DNA of 64,000 nucleotides from Mucilaginibacter boryungensis (GTDB lineage Bacteria > Bacteroidota > Bacteroidia > Sphingobacteriales > Sphingobacteriaceae), in the NCBI RefSeq assembly GCF_015221995.1, contig NZ_JADFFM010000002.1:248001-312000 (forward strand). The letters are read 5' to 3'. Below, one piece after another: positions 35,539 to 44,180 of this stretch. The notes below the pieces were generated by a model. It saw nothing but the letters and a program-made list of their open reading frames with translations. It ran no database searches and was not told the DNA's origin. Every line of letters starts with the position of its first letter. The first letter of the stretch is position 1. The position numbers and the translations under genes are program-made.

Positions 35539-36798
35539 TTAATAGTGGCACTTGCCGCATTCTATACCGCCCATTGCTGCCGCGGTAACTTTCTCGCCTC
35601 TCTTTATCATATCATGCACAGCCACCATCTTAGTATAATAAGCGTTGCCTTTATAATTAACATCGGTGCGTTTGTGGCACTGGATACACCATTTCATGGT
35701 AAGCGGCGAATATTGGTACACCTCTTTCATGGTTTGGATTGGGCCGTGGCAGGTTTGGCAAATAATTTTACCAACTTTTACGTGCTGCGAGTGGTTAAAG
35801 TAAACCAGATCAGGCAGATTATGTACACGCACCCACTGAATAGGCCTGGCTTTAGTGCTGTCATATTTCGCAGTGGCCGGATCGTACCCTAATGCATCAT
35901 AAATTTTATGAATTTCAGGTGATTCTGTTTTAACTGATTTGTGACAGTTCATACAGATGTTTAATGACGGGATGGTAGCGTTTTTAGATTTGTACGCGCC
36001 CGAGTGGCAATACTGGCAATCAATTTTCATTACGCCGGCGTGTAACTCGTGCGAGTATTTGATAGGTTGTACCGGTTGATAACCCTGGTGAACGTTAGTA
36101 TTCCACAATACTTCAAACTGCCATACCGATAAAGCGATAACGCCGCATAGCACCACAAAAAATACAAATTTTTTGTTTTTTGCCAGTTCCTTAATTTTGG
36201 CAGTACGGTCAGCTTTTTCAACCGCGGTTACCTCTTCCTCAACAGTTAATAAACCTGTTCTTTTTAATAGTAAACGCTCTAGGCTGCCAATAGCTTTATT
36301 TAATACCAGGATAATAATAAAGGCAATGATGATAACCCCGATCAATCCGAAGATTACCATATTACTTGGGCCGTTATCTGCTGCAGTTGCACCCGCAGCG
36401 CCCGCAACAGGGGCGGCGGCTGGTTTCCAAGCGCGGGCATAAGCTATAATATTAGCTATATCACCTTCACTCAGGTCGGGAAAAGGCGTCATTGCTGCCT
36501 GGTTATACTGATTATAGATAGCTAAAGCTTTAGGGTCTTTAGCTGCAATCAGTGCCTGGTTGTTCTGGATCCATTTGGTCAGCCATTTATCATCTGTTTC
36601 AGATTGAATAGTTGGGCCAAGCGCCGGACCAGTCATACGAACGTCCAGCTTGTGACAGGCTGTACATTTTGCTTTGAACAATGCCTCACCTTTAGCCGCA
36701 TCTCCTTGTGCATGGGCAGCAAAGCCCACTACTGCCAATCCGGCAATCAGTAAAACCGACCTGGAAAATTGTTTAAGAATCAATGAGATACTTCTCAT
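35539..36798 (-). CDS. actA: Alternative complex III multiheme cytochrome c ActA
   Basis: 419 residues. Signal peptide, a mono-heme domain (CTACHKLD), a membrane helix (about 150-170), a second helix (VFFVVLCGVIALSVW) and a C-terminal multiheme part with CQYCH, CMNCH, CQTCH, CIQCH and CGKCH. That is six CxxCH motifs in all. The last heme motif sits at the extreme C-terminus, followed only by Tyr. It is the first gene of the ACIII-oxidase operon, with a good promoter 84 nt upstream of the ATG. Confidence 0.93.
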   Translation of the reverse strand: MRSISLILKQFSRSVLLIAGLAVVGFAAHAQGDAAKGEALFKAKCTACHKLDVRMTGPALGPTIQSETDDKWLTKWIQNNQALIAAKDPKALAIYNQYNQAAMTPFPDLSEGDIANIIAYARAWKPAAAPVAGAAGATAADNGPSNMVIFGLIGVIIIAFIIILVLNKAIGSLERLLLKRTGLLTVEEEVTAVEKADRTAKIKELAKNKKFVFFVVLCGVIALSVWQFEVLWNTNVHQGYQPVQPIKYSHELHAGVMKIDCQYCHSGAYKSKNATIPSLNICMNCHKSVKTESPEIHKIYDALGYDPATAKYDSTKARPIQWVRVHNLPDLVYFNHSQHVKVGKIICQTCHGPIQTMKEVYQYSPLTMKWCIQCHKRTDVNYKGNAYYTKMVAVHDMIKRGEKVTAAAMGGIECGKCHY

Positions 36799-37267
36799 AA
36801 AGTGTATTTGTGCTTAATAATTTCTATTTTTTAATTTGAAACCAAGGGCAGATGTATGGAATACCCGCTTATTTCAGTCCACAAAAGTATAATTTATTAC
36901 AGTATCGCTGACAAATTAATGACAGTAAACTATAATTTATAATTGTTCTAAATAAGTATTAAAAACTGCCTAAATTTGCTTTAAACACAGTTTTTATTAA
37001 AAAGCATAGTAACTTATTTTTCTCCACATCTATCCCAATTTCACAAAAGTTGTTAATATCTGTTATAACATCAGGTTATTTATGGCTTTGTTAATGTATT
37101 TGATACACTATAATCATTAATTACAAAAAAATCGCTCGTTAAGTATTAAGTATATAATTTTTTCAATACTATATAAGGTGTAATAGTGTAAGACGTTTAT
37201 ATATAGAATCAAAGCTTTCACCTTTGCGCATTATTGGTAAATTCGCCTCGCTTATACATCTGAAAGT
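36799..37267. other. AT-rich divergent intergenic region
   Basis: 469 nt between the divergent actA and CDF genes. It is markedly AT-rich. The only recognisable element is the actA promoter; a TAAATTTG box on the plus strand at 36970-36977 could start a long leader toward the CDF gene, but its -33 partner is poor. I see no coding potential or RNA gene. Confidence 0.6.
36882..36915 (-). promoter_or_regulatory. Promoter of the ACIII/aa3 oxidase operon
   Basis: Minus strand: TTTG (36915-36912), a 22-nt spacer, and TACTTTTG (36889-36882), matching the Bacteroidota -33/-7 consensus. Predicted leader is about 75-80 nt before actA. Confidence 0.6.
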
Positions 37268-38242
37268 TTGAACGACAAGAAAAACATTATCCTGGTAGCG
37301 CTTATTGTAAGCGTGATACTGATGGCGGCAAAGTTTACAGCCTACTTCATCACGGGGTCAAATTTTGTGCTAACCGATGCGGCCGAGAGTATTGTGAACG
37401 TTATTGCAAGCGCATTCGCTTTTTACAGCATATACCTTACTTCGCAACCCCGCGATGTAAACCACCCCTACGGCCACGGCAAGGTGGAGTTCTTCTCTGT
37501 GTTTATTGAAGGCATATTAATTAGCATGGCGGGTATTGGCATATTGGTTAAATCAACCTATAGCCTGTTTTATCCCAACCATGTACATCAACTACTAACG
37601 GGTGCTATTATAATAGGTATAACAGGCATTATTAATGGCGGACTGGGTTACTTTATGATAGGCAAGGGCAAAAGCCTCCGTTCTATTACCCTTGAGGCTG
37701 ATGGCCGGCACCTGGTAGCCGACATGGTGACCAGCGGCGGTTTGGTAGCAGGCTTAACACTAATTTATTTTACCAAATTGCTTTGGCTTGATAGCACCTT
37801 ATCCATTGGTGTAGGCTTATATATTGTATTTAGTGGATATAAACTGATACGCCGCAGTGTAAGCGGTTTAATGGACGAAGCCGATTTTGATATCGTAAAC
37901 AATGTGATCAATATCCTTAACGCTAAACGCAAACCTGAATGGATTGACATTCACAATCTGCGCGCACAGAAATATGGGGCGGAACTACATATCGATTGTC
38001 ACCTGACCTTACCCAATTATTTTGACCTGAACCGGGTGCACGAAGAAGTAAAACTTGTAGATGAACTGATAAATAACGAAGCGCATATTAAAACCGAATT
38101 TTTTATCCATACCGACCCTTGCCTGCCGTATTGTTGCCATTACTGTAGCATGCCTAACTGTCCCATCCGGTCGGAAGCCAAACGGGTAGATATCCCCTGG
38201 ACTATGGAGAACCTTACCCGCAACAAAAAACACTTTGAATAA
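37268..38242 (+). CDS. Cation diffusion facilitator transporter with a Cys-rich tail
   Basis: 324 residues from TTG 37268 (LNDKKNIILVALIVS); no suitable ATG precedes the first helix. Six membrane helices. Metal-site motifs FVLTDAAESIVN (helix 2) and LEADGRHLVADMVTSG (helix 5, HxxxD) fit zinc/iron/manganese exporters. A cytoplasmic ferredoxin-like domain ends in a cysteine cluster (DPCLPYCCHYCSMPNCPIR) able to bind a soft metal. First gene of a four-gene overlapping operon with Nudix, bioA and a diiron candidate. Confidence 0.88.
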   Translation: MNDKKNIILVALIVSVILMAAKFTAYFITGSNFVLTDAAESIVNVIASAFAFYSIYLTSQPRDVNHPYGHGKVEFFSVFIEGILISMAGIGILVKSTYSLFYPNHVHQLLTGAIIIGITGIINGGLGYFMIGKGKSLRSITLEADGRHLVADMVTSGGLVAGLTLIYFTKLLWLDSTLSIGVGLYIVFSGYKLIRRSVSGLMDEADFDIVNNVINILNAKRKPEWIDIHNLRAQKYGAELHIDCHLTLPNYFDLNRVHEEVKLVDELINNEAHIKTEFFIHTDPCLPYCCHYCSMPNCPIRSEAKRVDIPWTMENLTRNKKHFE

Positions 38243-38682
38243 TGTATAATTTCAACGTAAGGGTATATGGCTTGCTTATAAATGAACGCGACGAAATATT
38301 ACTGAGCGACGAACAGGAATACGGCTATCGTTTTATCAAATTCCCTGGCGGAGGGCTGGAATATGGTGAAGGATTGCTTGACGGCTTGAAACGGGAGTTT
38401 ATGGAAGAGTGTAACGCCGAGGTAGATATCATTAGCCATTTTTATACAACCGATTTTTTTGTGAAATCAGACTTCAACGATTCCCAGATCATCAGCGTAT
38501 ATTATATAGTAAAGAATACCTCACCGCTCGACTTATCATTTAAAGTTATTCCGTACGATTTTGATGAACAAAGTGATATTATGCAGGCTTTCCGCTGGAA
38601 AAAGTTGAGTGAGTTGACCGAAGATGATGTAACCTTCCCCACAGATAAACATGTGGTGAAATTATTGAATGAATTAAAATGA
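38242..38682 (+). CDS. Nudix hydrolase
   Basis: 146 residues. The Nudix box runs from G46 to about residue 68: GGGLEYGEGLLDGLKREFME followed by EC, matching GX5EX7REUXEEXGU apart from Cys for the last Gly. It hydrolyses a nucleoside diphosphate linked to another moiety; the substrate is unknown. Its start overlaps the transporter stop codon (TAATG) and its end overlaps bioA (ATGA). Confidence 0.87.
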   Translation: MYNFNVRVYGLLINERDEILLSDEQEYGYRFIKFPGGGLEYGEGLLDGLKREFMEECNAEVDIISHFYTTDFFVKSDFNDSQIISVYYIVKNTSPLDLSFKVIPYDFDEQSDIMQAFRWKKLSELTEDDVTFPTDKHVVKLLNELK

Positions 38683-39944
38683 CATTGACCGAACGCGACC
38701 TTAAAGTAATCTGGCACCCGTATACACAAATGCAGACAGCCTTGCCCCCTATACCTATTTTAAGAGGCGATGGCGCACTGCTGTTTGATGAGAATGGCAA
38801 GGAATATATTGATGCCGTATCATCATGGTGGACCAATATCCATGGACATGCTAATAAATATATCGCACAAAAAGTAGCCGAGCAATTACTGCAACTGGAG
38901 CACGTAATATTTGCTGGATTTACCCACCAGCCGGCGGTCGAACTGGCCGAGCGGTTACTGACCATTCTACCCAATAATCAGGCTAAGGTATTTTATTCAG
39001 ACAATGGATCGACCGCCGTTGAAGTAGCCATAAAAATGTGCCTGCAATACTGGCACAACCAGGGTGTAAAGCGTACCAAAGTACTGGCATTTAAAAACGC
39101 GTATCACGGCGATACATTTGGTGCAATGGCGGTAAGCGGTCGCAGCGCCTTTACCGCGGCATTTGACAGCTTATTGTTTGAGGTGGAATTTATCGATCTG
39201 CCTACTGCCGAAAACATGAAACAGCTAAAATCGCGTATATCTTATCTGCGCAGTGAACTGGCCTGCTTTATTTTTGAACCGTTGGTGCAGGGTTCGGCAG
39301 GGATGATCATGTATGAAGCAGAACATTTGAACGAACTGATAGTGCATTGCAAAGCCGAAGGCATTTTTACTGTTGATGATGAAGTGTTCACCGGCTTCGG
39401 GCGCACGGGTAAAAACTTCGCTTGCAATTACCTTACCGAACAGCCTGATATCATGTGCTTTTCAAAAGGACTTACCGGCGGCACTATGGCATTTGGCCTG
39501 ACTACCTGTACGCAAAAAATTTACGATGCTTTTTTATCAACCGATAAAATGAAAACGCTTTTTCACGGGCACTCTTATACGGCCAACCCTATTGCCTGTG
39601 CGGCATCGCTGGCCAGTTTAGATATTTTTTTATCGTCCGAAACGGAAGCTAACATCCAACGTATTGTTAAAGCGCACCAGGCGTTCGCAGCTAAAATTAA
39701 AGATCACGCCAAAATAAAAACCATCCGGCAAACAGGTACCATACTGGCTATGGAATGGCAAACCGGCGAGGATACCAACTATTTCAGTTCGCTGCGCGAC
39801 AGGCTTTATAAATACTTTCTGGATGCGGGCATTATACTGCGCCCGCTGGGTAATGTGATCTATATTTTACCGCCATATTGCATTACTGATGCACAGCTAA
39901 ACTATATTTACAGCAAAATTACTGACGCTTTAGAGGAGATATGA
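38679..39944 (+). CDS. bioA: Adenosylmethionine-8-amino-7-oxononanoate aminotransferase
   Basis: 421 residues, class III PLP aminotransferase of biotin synthesis. Diagnostic motifs: VIWHPYTQMQ at the N-terminus, DAVSSWWTNIHGHAN, the Asp region FTVDDEVFTGFGRTG and the PLP lysine in CFSKGLTGGTMAFG. It makes 7,8-diaminopelargonate using SAM as amino donor. No other bio gene is in the window. The 3' end overlaps a ferritin-like gene (ATGA), so the two products are probably made together. Confidence 0.93.
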   Translation: MTLTERDLKVIWHPYTQMQTALPPIPILRGDGALLFDENGKEYIDAVSSWWTNIHGHANKYIAQKVAEQLLQLEHVIFAGFTHQPAVELAERLLTILPNNQAKVFYSDNGSTAVEVAIKMCLQYWHNQGVKRTKVLAFKNAYHGDTFGAMAVSGRSAFTAAFDSLLFEVEFIDLPTAENMKQLKSRISYLRSELACFIFEPLVQGSAGMIMYEAEHLNELIVHCKAEGIFTVDDEVFTGFGRTGKNFACNYLTEQPDIMCFSKGLTGGTMAFGLTTCTQKIYDAFLSTDKMKTLFHGHSYTANPIACAASLASLDIFLSSETEANIQRIVKAHQAFAAKIKDHAKIKTIRQTGTILAMEWQTGEDTNYFSSLRDRLYKYFLDAGIILRPLGNVIYILPPYCITDAQLNYIYSKITDALEEI

Positions 39945-40555
39945 CCGCTACCCTACCTACCCTTTTAAATACTATAGTTAAAAATGACACACTGCATGCG
40001 CGGTGGCTGAACACGCTATCGCTGATGGAAAACACCGGCGCACGCAAAATATCAGCCAGTGAAGACCCGCTCACAGTTACTTATATTATATTAAAGCATG
40101 CCGCCGAGGAGCACCGCCACGCCTTTTATCTGAAAAAACAGATAGAGAAATTCCCGGGTATTAGCTGTCCAACTTATTCTGGTGAATACCTACTGGCCCC
40201 GGCTTACAGTAAATATTATTTGAACCAGCTTGATGTACAGGTATGCCGCTATTTAAAAGCTGAGTTAAACCTAAAAGGCGCCGAACTGCGCTTTGCCGCC
40301 TACCTGCTGGTAACTTACGCCATTGAAGTGCGTGCCGATGAACTTTACCCGGTTTACCAGGATGTACTGGATAGTGCGAAAAGCAAAGTAAATGTAAAAT
40401 CCATCATCCTTGAAGAGGAAGGCCATCTGGAAGAAATGATCAATCAGTTACAGCAATTCTCGCCCGATTGGCAAAACCACGCAGATGTGGCCGTGGAAAT
40501 TGAAACAGGACTGTTTAATGACTGGATCAAAGGGCTGAGTGAGGAATTAGGGTAA
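39941..40555 (+). CDS. Ferritin-like diiron candidate protein, coupled to bioA
   Basis: 204 residues, all-helical, no signal peptide and no named family recognised. The spacing of acidic and His residues fits a four-helix diiron carboxylate site: E30 (SLMENTG), E57xxH60 (AAEEHRHAFYL), E129 or E134 (TYAIEVRADELYP) and E159xxH162 (LEEEGHLEEM). Such proteins store iron or use a diiron centre for oxidation or hydroxylation. Translational coupling with bioA (ATGA overlap plus AGAGGAGAT before the start) suggests a link to biotin or to a shared substrate, but this is inference. A redox-inactive structural role is also possible. Confidence 0.6.
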   Translation: MTATLPTLLNTIVKNDTLHARWLNTLSLMENTGARKISASEDPLTVTYIILKHAAEEHRHAFYLKKQIEKFPGISCPTYSGEYLLAPAYSKYYLNQLDVQVCRYLKAELNLKGAELRFAAYLLVTYAIEVRADELYPVYQDVLDSAKSKVNVKSIILEEEGHLEEMINQLQQFSPDWQNHADVAVEIETGLFNDWIKGLSEELG

Positions 40556-40566
40556 TATCATCATAC

Positions 40567-40642
40567 GTCATCCCTGACTTGTTTCGGGAGCTAACGGGAT
40601 AGGTACCTTAATGATGGGATGCCGAAACAAGTTCGGCATGAC
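40567..40642. repeat. Dispersed double-hairpin repeat, copy 2
   Basis: The right arm (40615-40642) is identical over 28 nt to that of copy 1 at 10814-10841; the left arm (from 40567) is diverged. It lies in the convergent gap between the diiron candidate and DUF4412, directly before a second, unrelated palindrome. Confidence 0.85.
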
Positions 40643-40650
40643 AGAGAGAC

Positions 40651-40694
40651 ATACAACAGTAAAGGCTGCCCTTGGGCAGCCTTTACTGTTGTAT
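40651..40694. terminator. Perfect 21-bp palindrome, bidirectional terminator
   Basis: Arms 40651-40671 and 40674-40694 are perfectly complementary over 21 bp with a 2-nt loop; the core is GGCTGCCC-TT-GGGCAGCC with A/T-rich ends. It serves both converging genes. Confidence 0.8.
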
Positions 40695-40709
40695 GAATAC
40701 TTTAATTTA

Positions 40710-41351
40710 TTATCTGTTACCGCCAAGCGATTTTAAATCGGTCAGACTGATCCTGTCGAAACCCGCAGGAATACTAAATGTACCTGCCGGTACCTTTTCA
40801 TCACTGATAGATTTAAAGGCGACATCAACTTTTTGCCCCATTTGGAAAGTAGTAAATTGTACCGGGAAACCACCTGCTTTAGCGTATAACTGGCTCATGC
40901 CATTAGCTGGTACACTAATATCGTTGGTTACCCATACGTCAAAGCTATCCCCTTTATCATCTTTAACCGCTACTTTTTTACAGTTTAAGCCGGCAATAAC
41001 TTTAGTTTCAGTGCCAGGTGTAAATGTTAATGCAGGTAACTGGCTTTTGCCTTCTTCAAGTTCCGCAGGTGTAGCAATTGCAGCTTTTTTCATGTTGGCT
41101 ACAGGCACATCTACCAATATGGCCAGGTAATCACCTACCCCCTGGGTAATGATGCTAATTTTAGCCGGGCCCGATTGCTGAACGGTTACGCTTGAATCGG
41201 CCTTGAAAGAAGTTTTTACATCAAGCGAACCGCGTGAAGATGTAGCTGTGTACGTAATAACACCCTCCTTATACACTTTTTGAGCTTTCGCTTCCATTGA
41301 ACCTGCCAGCAAAGCAATGCCTGCAGCTACTGATAATAGTTTTAATTTCAT
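40710..41351 (-). CDS. Exported DUF4412-like protein
   Basis: 213 residues. Signal peptide (about 1-23, ...MEAKAQ), then a beta-rich domain. KVIAGLNCKKVAVKDDKGDS and FDVWVTNDI match the DUF4412/GLPGLI-like pattern in which a secreted beta protein carries a conserved Cys. Function unknown; monocistronic. A TATATTTG box lies about 31 nt upstream of the start. Confidence 0.72.
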   Translation of the reverse strand: MKLKLLSVAAGIALLAGSMEAKAQKVYKEGVITYTATSSRGSLDVKTSFKADSSVTVQQSGPAKISIITQGVGDYLAILVDVPVANMKKAAIATPAELEEGKSQLPALTFTPGTETKVIAGLNCKKVAVKDDKGDSFDVWVTNDISVPANGMSQLYAKAGGFPVQFTTFQMGQKVDVAFKSISDEKVPAGTFSIPAGFDRISLTDLKSLGGNR

Positions 41352-41382
41352 GTTTATGCTTTGATTAATTATAGCGCTTCAA

Positions 41383-41390
41383 CAAATATA
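41383..41390 (-). promoter_or_regulatory. Candidate -7 box for the DUF4412 gene
   Basis: TATATTTG on the minus strand, 31 nt before ATG 41351; no clear -33 element. Confidence 0.35.
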
Positions 41391-41415
41391 ATTATAATTC
41401 CTTAGCGCCTCACAT

Positions 41416-43530
41416 TCATTCAGACTCAATAACCAGCGATTTGTTACGTTTCAGCACGTACATTTTTTTGTCATTTTTCTTTTGCCCGGCCTGCAATGTG
41501 GCTAAACGCTGGTTACTGTTATCAGCATCAATTATAAGTGTTTGATACTGATAGTTATTCGCAACATCAGCCATACTTACCCACGGACTACCGGTAACGA
41601 ATAAATAATCCATTTTTATTTGCGGCTTAAATGTTTGGTATTGTAAATCTTTATTCAACACCAGCAAACTTTTATTCATGAAGCAAACAAGGTTACCTTT
41701 TTTCAGCAAAAATGAATTAGCTACGTCCTTATTAAATGGTAATTTGGTTAGTTCACTTATTCGGGCGCTATCTAAATATGGCTGAATGGAATAACGGTAA
41801 TTCTTATCAGTATCCGTTAGGTTAGTGAGCAACACTGCCCTATCACCCTGTTTAAATAATATGGCAGGATATTTCTTAAGGTTGAGGAATGAAATACTGT
41901 TAGATCTTAACCCATCGATCCGTTTAAAACTTAAGCTGATTGATAATACCAGTACACATATTAAAGCTATCTTGAGGAATACTATCCGTTTATAATATAG
42001 TATTGCGAACAGGAATACTAACGCAGTGATCAACAAAAGATATTCAACCCGCGTTAACCATATTTTATTTATCGAAGCATAAGGCGAGCGCTCGGCAAAT
42101 TGCAAACCGGCATCCATCAGCAATATACTTTTCTCCAGCACATAGCCGGCAAGCTTTGCTAATACTGATAAACCCATTTGTGCTAATCCCAAACAAAGGA
42201 TACCGGCGTACATAATTACTTCAACCGGGATGATAATGAATAAGTTGGTCAACAAAAAATAAACCGGGAACTGATGAAAGTAATACGCACTAAGCGGAAA
42301 AGTAATAGCTTGTATAGCGATACTGGCCGAACAAAATACCCACAACTTATCCAGCCATTTATTATCAATATCCCATAAGCGATAAACTATAGGCTGAAAA
42401 ACGATAAGCGCGGCAACAGCTAAATAGGATAACTGGAAACCCACATCTGTAATTAAAAAAGGATCGAACAGTAAAATAGCGAAAGCCGATACAGCTAAAA
42501 TGTTCAGCGTATTAATGCGGCGGTTGTAAGTTTTACCGATAATGATCAAACTGATCATCACCGCGGCACGGCATACGGCAGGCGATAAGCCGGTTAATAA
42601 CGAATAATACCAGATAAACAGGATAGTCAGCACCGCTTTAAATATTTTGCCGTAACGGTACCTGTCCATAAAACCCAGCAGCCAGCCAATCATTACAAAA
42701 ATAATGGCCACATGTGCACCCGATATCGATAGCACGTGGATAGTCCCGGTTTTTGAATATGCCTGTAAAATATCGTTATCCAGTTCGGCTTTGTAGCCCA
42801 GTATCAGGGTTGAAGCTACCGCGATGGCCTCGGGACTATGCATATAAGTTTTAAATTGCCCAACCAGCTTTTGCCGCAATTGCAGCGAATAGGCCACCAG
42901 CGGGTTGCCGGCGTTGTGGTTTAGCAACACTACATCGCGCGGATTTAAAAAGGCTTGCGTATAAATATCCTGATGCGCCAGGTATTGCTTGTAGTTAAAC
43001 TCAGCGTGATTAAAAGGGCCATCGACTGGTTTATATTTAGCAGGGATTAACAACTCATCACCGTAACCAATACTATGTGCACGGGCGCTGTCTACAATCA
43101 ATGTAATCAATAATGTGCCGCTTGCAGGGCGTTTTGCCCCTTTATAACTGCTCAGTTCGGCCACGGCAGTAAACCGCAGGAACTGATTTTTTAGCTGCGG
43201 CTCGCTGTTCACTTTCACCAGCAGCACATCAGCCGGTAATTTTTCAAAATAAGTAGCGTGGTTGCGGCTATCATAATTAATGGTACATAATAACCCGCCC
43301 AGCAATATTAACAGATGCATTAGTACTGCACCCACCCAGGTGTAGCGGTACAATCCTACCAGTTGGTAAAGCAAATTCAGCGCAATGAAGCCAATCAGCA
43401 ATGTAAAAAAGGAAATAGCAATTATAGTTTGATAACCCGCGAGGTTAAAAGATAAAGCCAGCGATATCCCAATCAAAAACGGAACGATCAAAACAACAAA
43501 AGGAATTTCGCCTTTATGCGCGGCTAACAT
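41416..43530 (-). CDS. comEC: ComEC/Rec2-family DNA uptake channel
   Basis: 704 residues. N-terminal membrane helices, a soluble DUF4131/OB-like part (about 95-215), then the Competence domain with VLSISGAHVAIIFVMIGWLL and TGLSPAVCRAAVM, the hallmark of ComEC. About ten further helices precede a short C-terminal soluble tail. The tail is too short and lacks the HxHxDH motif, so the metallo-beta-lactamase (nuclease) domain of the longer ComEC type is absent; this two-domain form is common in Bacteroidota. It would pass single-stranded DNA across the inner membrane. Confidence 0.9.
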   Translation of the reverse strand: MLAAHKGEIPFVVLIVPFLIGISLALSFNLAGYQTIIAISFFTLLIGFIALNLLYQLVGLYRYTWVGAVLMHLLILLGGLLCTINYDSRNHATYFEKLPADVLLVKVNSEPQLKNQFLRFTAVAELSSYKGAKRPASGTLLITLIVDSARAHSIGYGDELLIPAKYKPVDGPFNHAEFNYKQYLAHQDIYTQAFLNPRDVVLLNHNAGNPLVAYSLQLRQKLVGQFKTYMHSPEAIAVASTLILGYKAELDNDILQAYSKTGTIHVLSISGAHVAIIFVMIGWLLGFMDRYRYGKIFKAVLTILFIWYYSLLTGLSPAVCRAAVMISLIIIGKTYNRRINTLNILAVSAFAILLFDPFLITDVGFQLSYLAVAALIVFQPIVYRLWDIDNKWLDKLWVFCSASIAIQAITFPLSAYYFHQFPVYFLLTNLFIIIPVEVIMYAGILCLGLAQMGLSVLAKLAGYVLEKSILLMDAGLQFAERSPYASINKIWLTRVEYLLLITALVFLFAILYYKRIVFLKIALICVLVLSISLSFKRIDGLRSNSISFLNLKKYPAILFKQGDRAVLLTNLTDTDKNYRYSIQPYLDSARISELTKLPFNKDVANSFLLKKGNLVCFMNKSLLVLNKDLQYQTFKPQIKMDYLFVTGSPWVSMADVANNYQYQTLIIDADNSNQRLATLQAGQKKNDKKMYVLKRNKSLVIESE

Positions 43531-43574
43531 GTGGTGTGATTGGGTTGAGGAATAAAACTAAGAAAATTTGAATA

Positions 43575-43640
43575 ACGAAAGTTCGATTTCGGAATTTTAC
43601 TACTTATCATTTCGCAATTGGCATTCCGAATTTCGCATTG
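43575..43640. repeat. Repeat-like ATTTCGGAATT words between comEC and merR
   Basis: Inverted and direct copies of TTCGGAAT / ATTCCGAA and ATTTCG words fill the gap between the MerR stop codon and the comEC start. Confidence 0.4.
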
Positions 43641-43643
43641 TCT

Positions 43644-43979
43644 TTACATCTGATCCCGCACCTCCAGCAAAAACTTCTTCAGGTTTTCCAGGGTGCTTAT
43701 CATGGTTTGGGTCTCTTTGGTTTCGTCGCCGCTTTGCTTTAGGTGTTCTTTAGCGCCGGCCAGCGTATAACCTTTATCGCGGATAAGGTGAAAGATGATC
43801 TTCAGGTTCTCTACATCCTCTGGGGTGAAATAGCGGTTGCCTTTTTTATTTTTCTTGGGTTGTAAAATATCAAACTCGCGCTCGTAGTACCTGATGAGCG
43901 ATTGGTTCACATCAAACATGGCCGATACCTCGCCCATGGTATAATACATCTTATTTATTTCGCGCTCTTTATAAGGCAT
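43644..43979 (-). CDS. MerR-family transcriptional regulator
   Basis: 111 residues from ATG 43979 (MPYKEREINKMYYTMGEV); a TTG two codons earlier is rejected. The helix-turn-helix is YTMGEVSAMFDVNQSLIRYY followed by EREFDIL, and the wing is GNRYFTPEDVENL. The C-terminal helix is short and has no metal-binding Cys pair, so an effector is not apparent. Same direction as comEC but separated from it by repeats. Confidence 0.9.
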   Translation of the reverse strand: MPYKEREINKMYYTMGEVSAMFDVNQSLIRYYEREFDILQPKKNKKGNRYFTPEDVENLKIIFHLIRDKGYTLAGAKEHLKQSGDETKETQTMISTLENLKKFLLEVRDQM

Positions 43980-43982
43980 ACG

Positions 43983-43990
43983 CAAATGTA
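43983..43990 (-). promoter_or_regulatory. TAnnTTTG box 3 nt before the start codon
   Basis: TACATTTG on the minus strand, then CGT and ATG 43979. Confidence 0.4.
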
Positions 43991-44165
43991 ATAAATTGTC
44001 TGAACCATGATTAACCGGATTAAAAAGATTTTCAGGATTTCCTTCTGCTTATCTGCGTAATTGACATTATTTGTCGGGGATATTTCGTACGCATACTATG
44101 ACGTAACGGTTATTATAAATCATGTAATCCTAAAAATCTGTTAAATCCCTGTTCCGACATTTTTC

Positions 44166-44173
44166 TATCTTTG
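44166..44173 (+). promoter_or_regulatory. TAnnTTTG box 7 nt before alaS
   Basis: TATCTTTG, then seven bases and ATG 44181; no clear -33 element. Confidence 0.45.
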
Positions 44174-44180
44174 CCCTACT

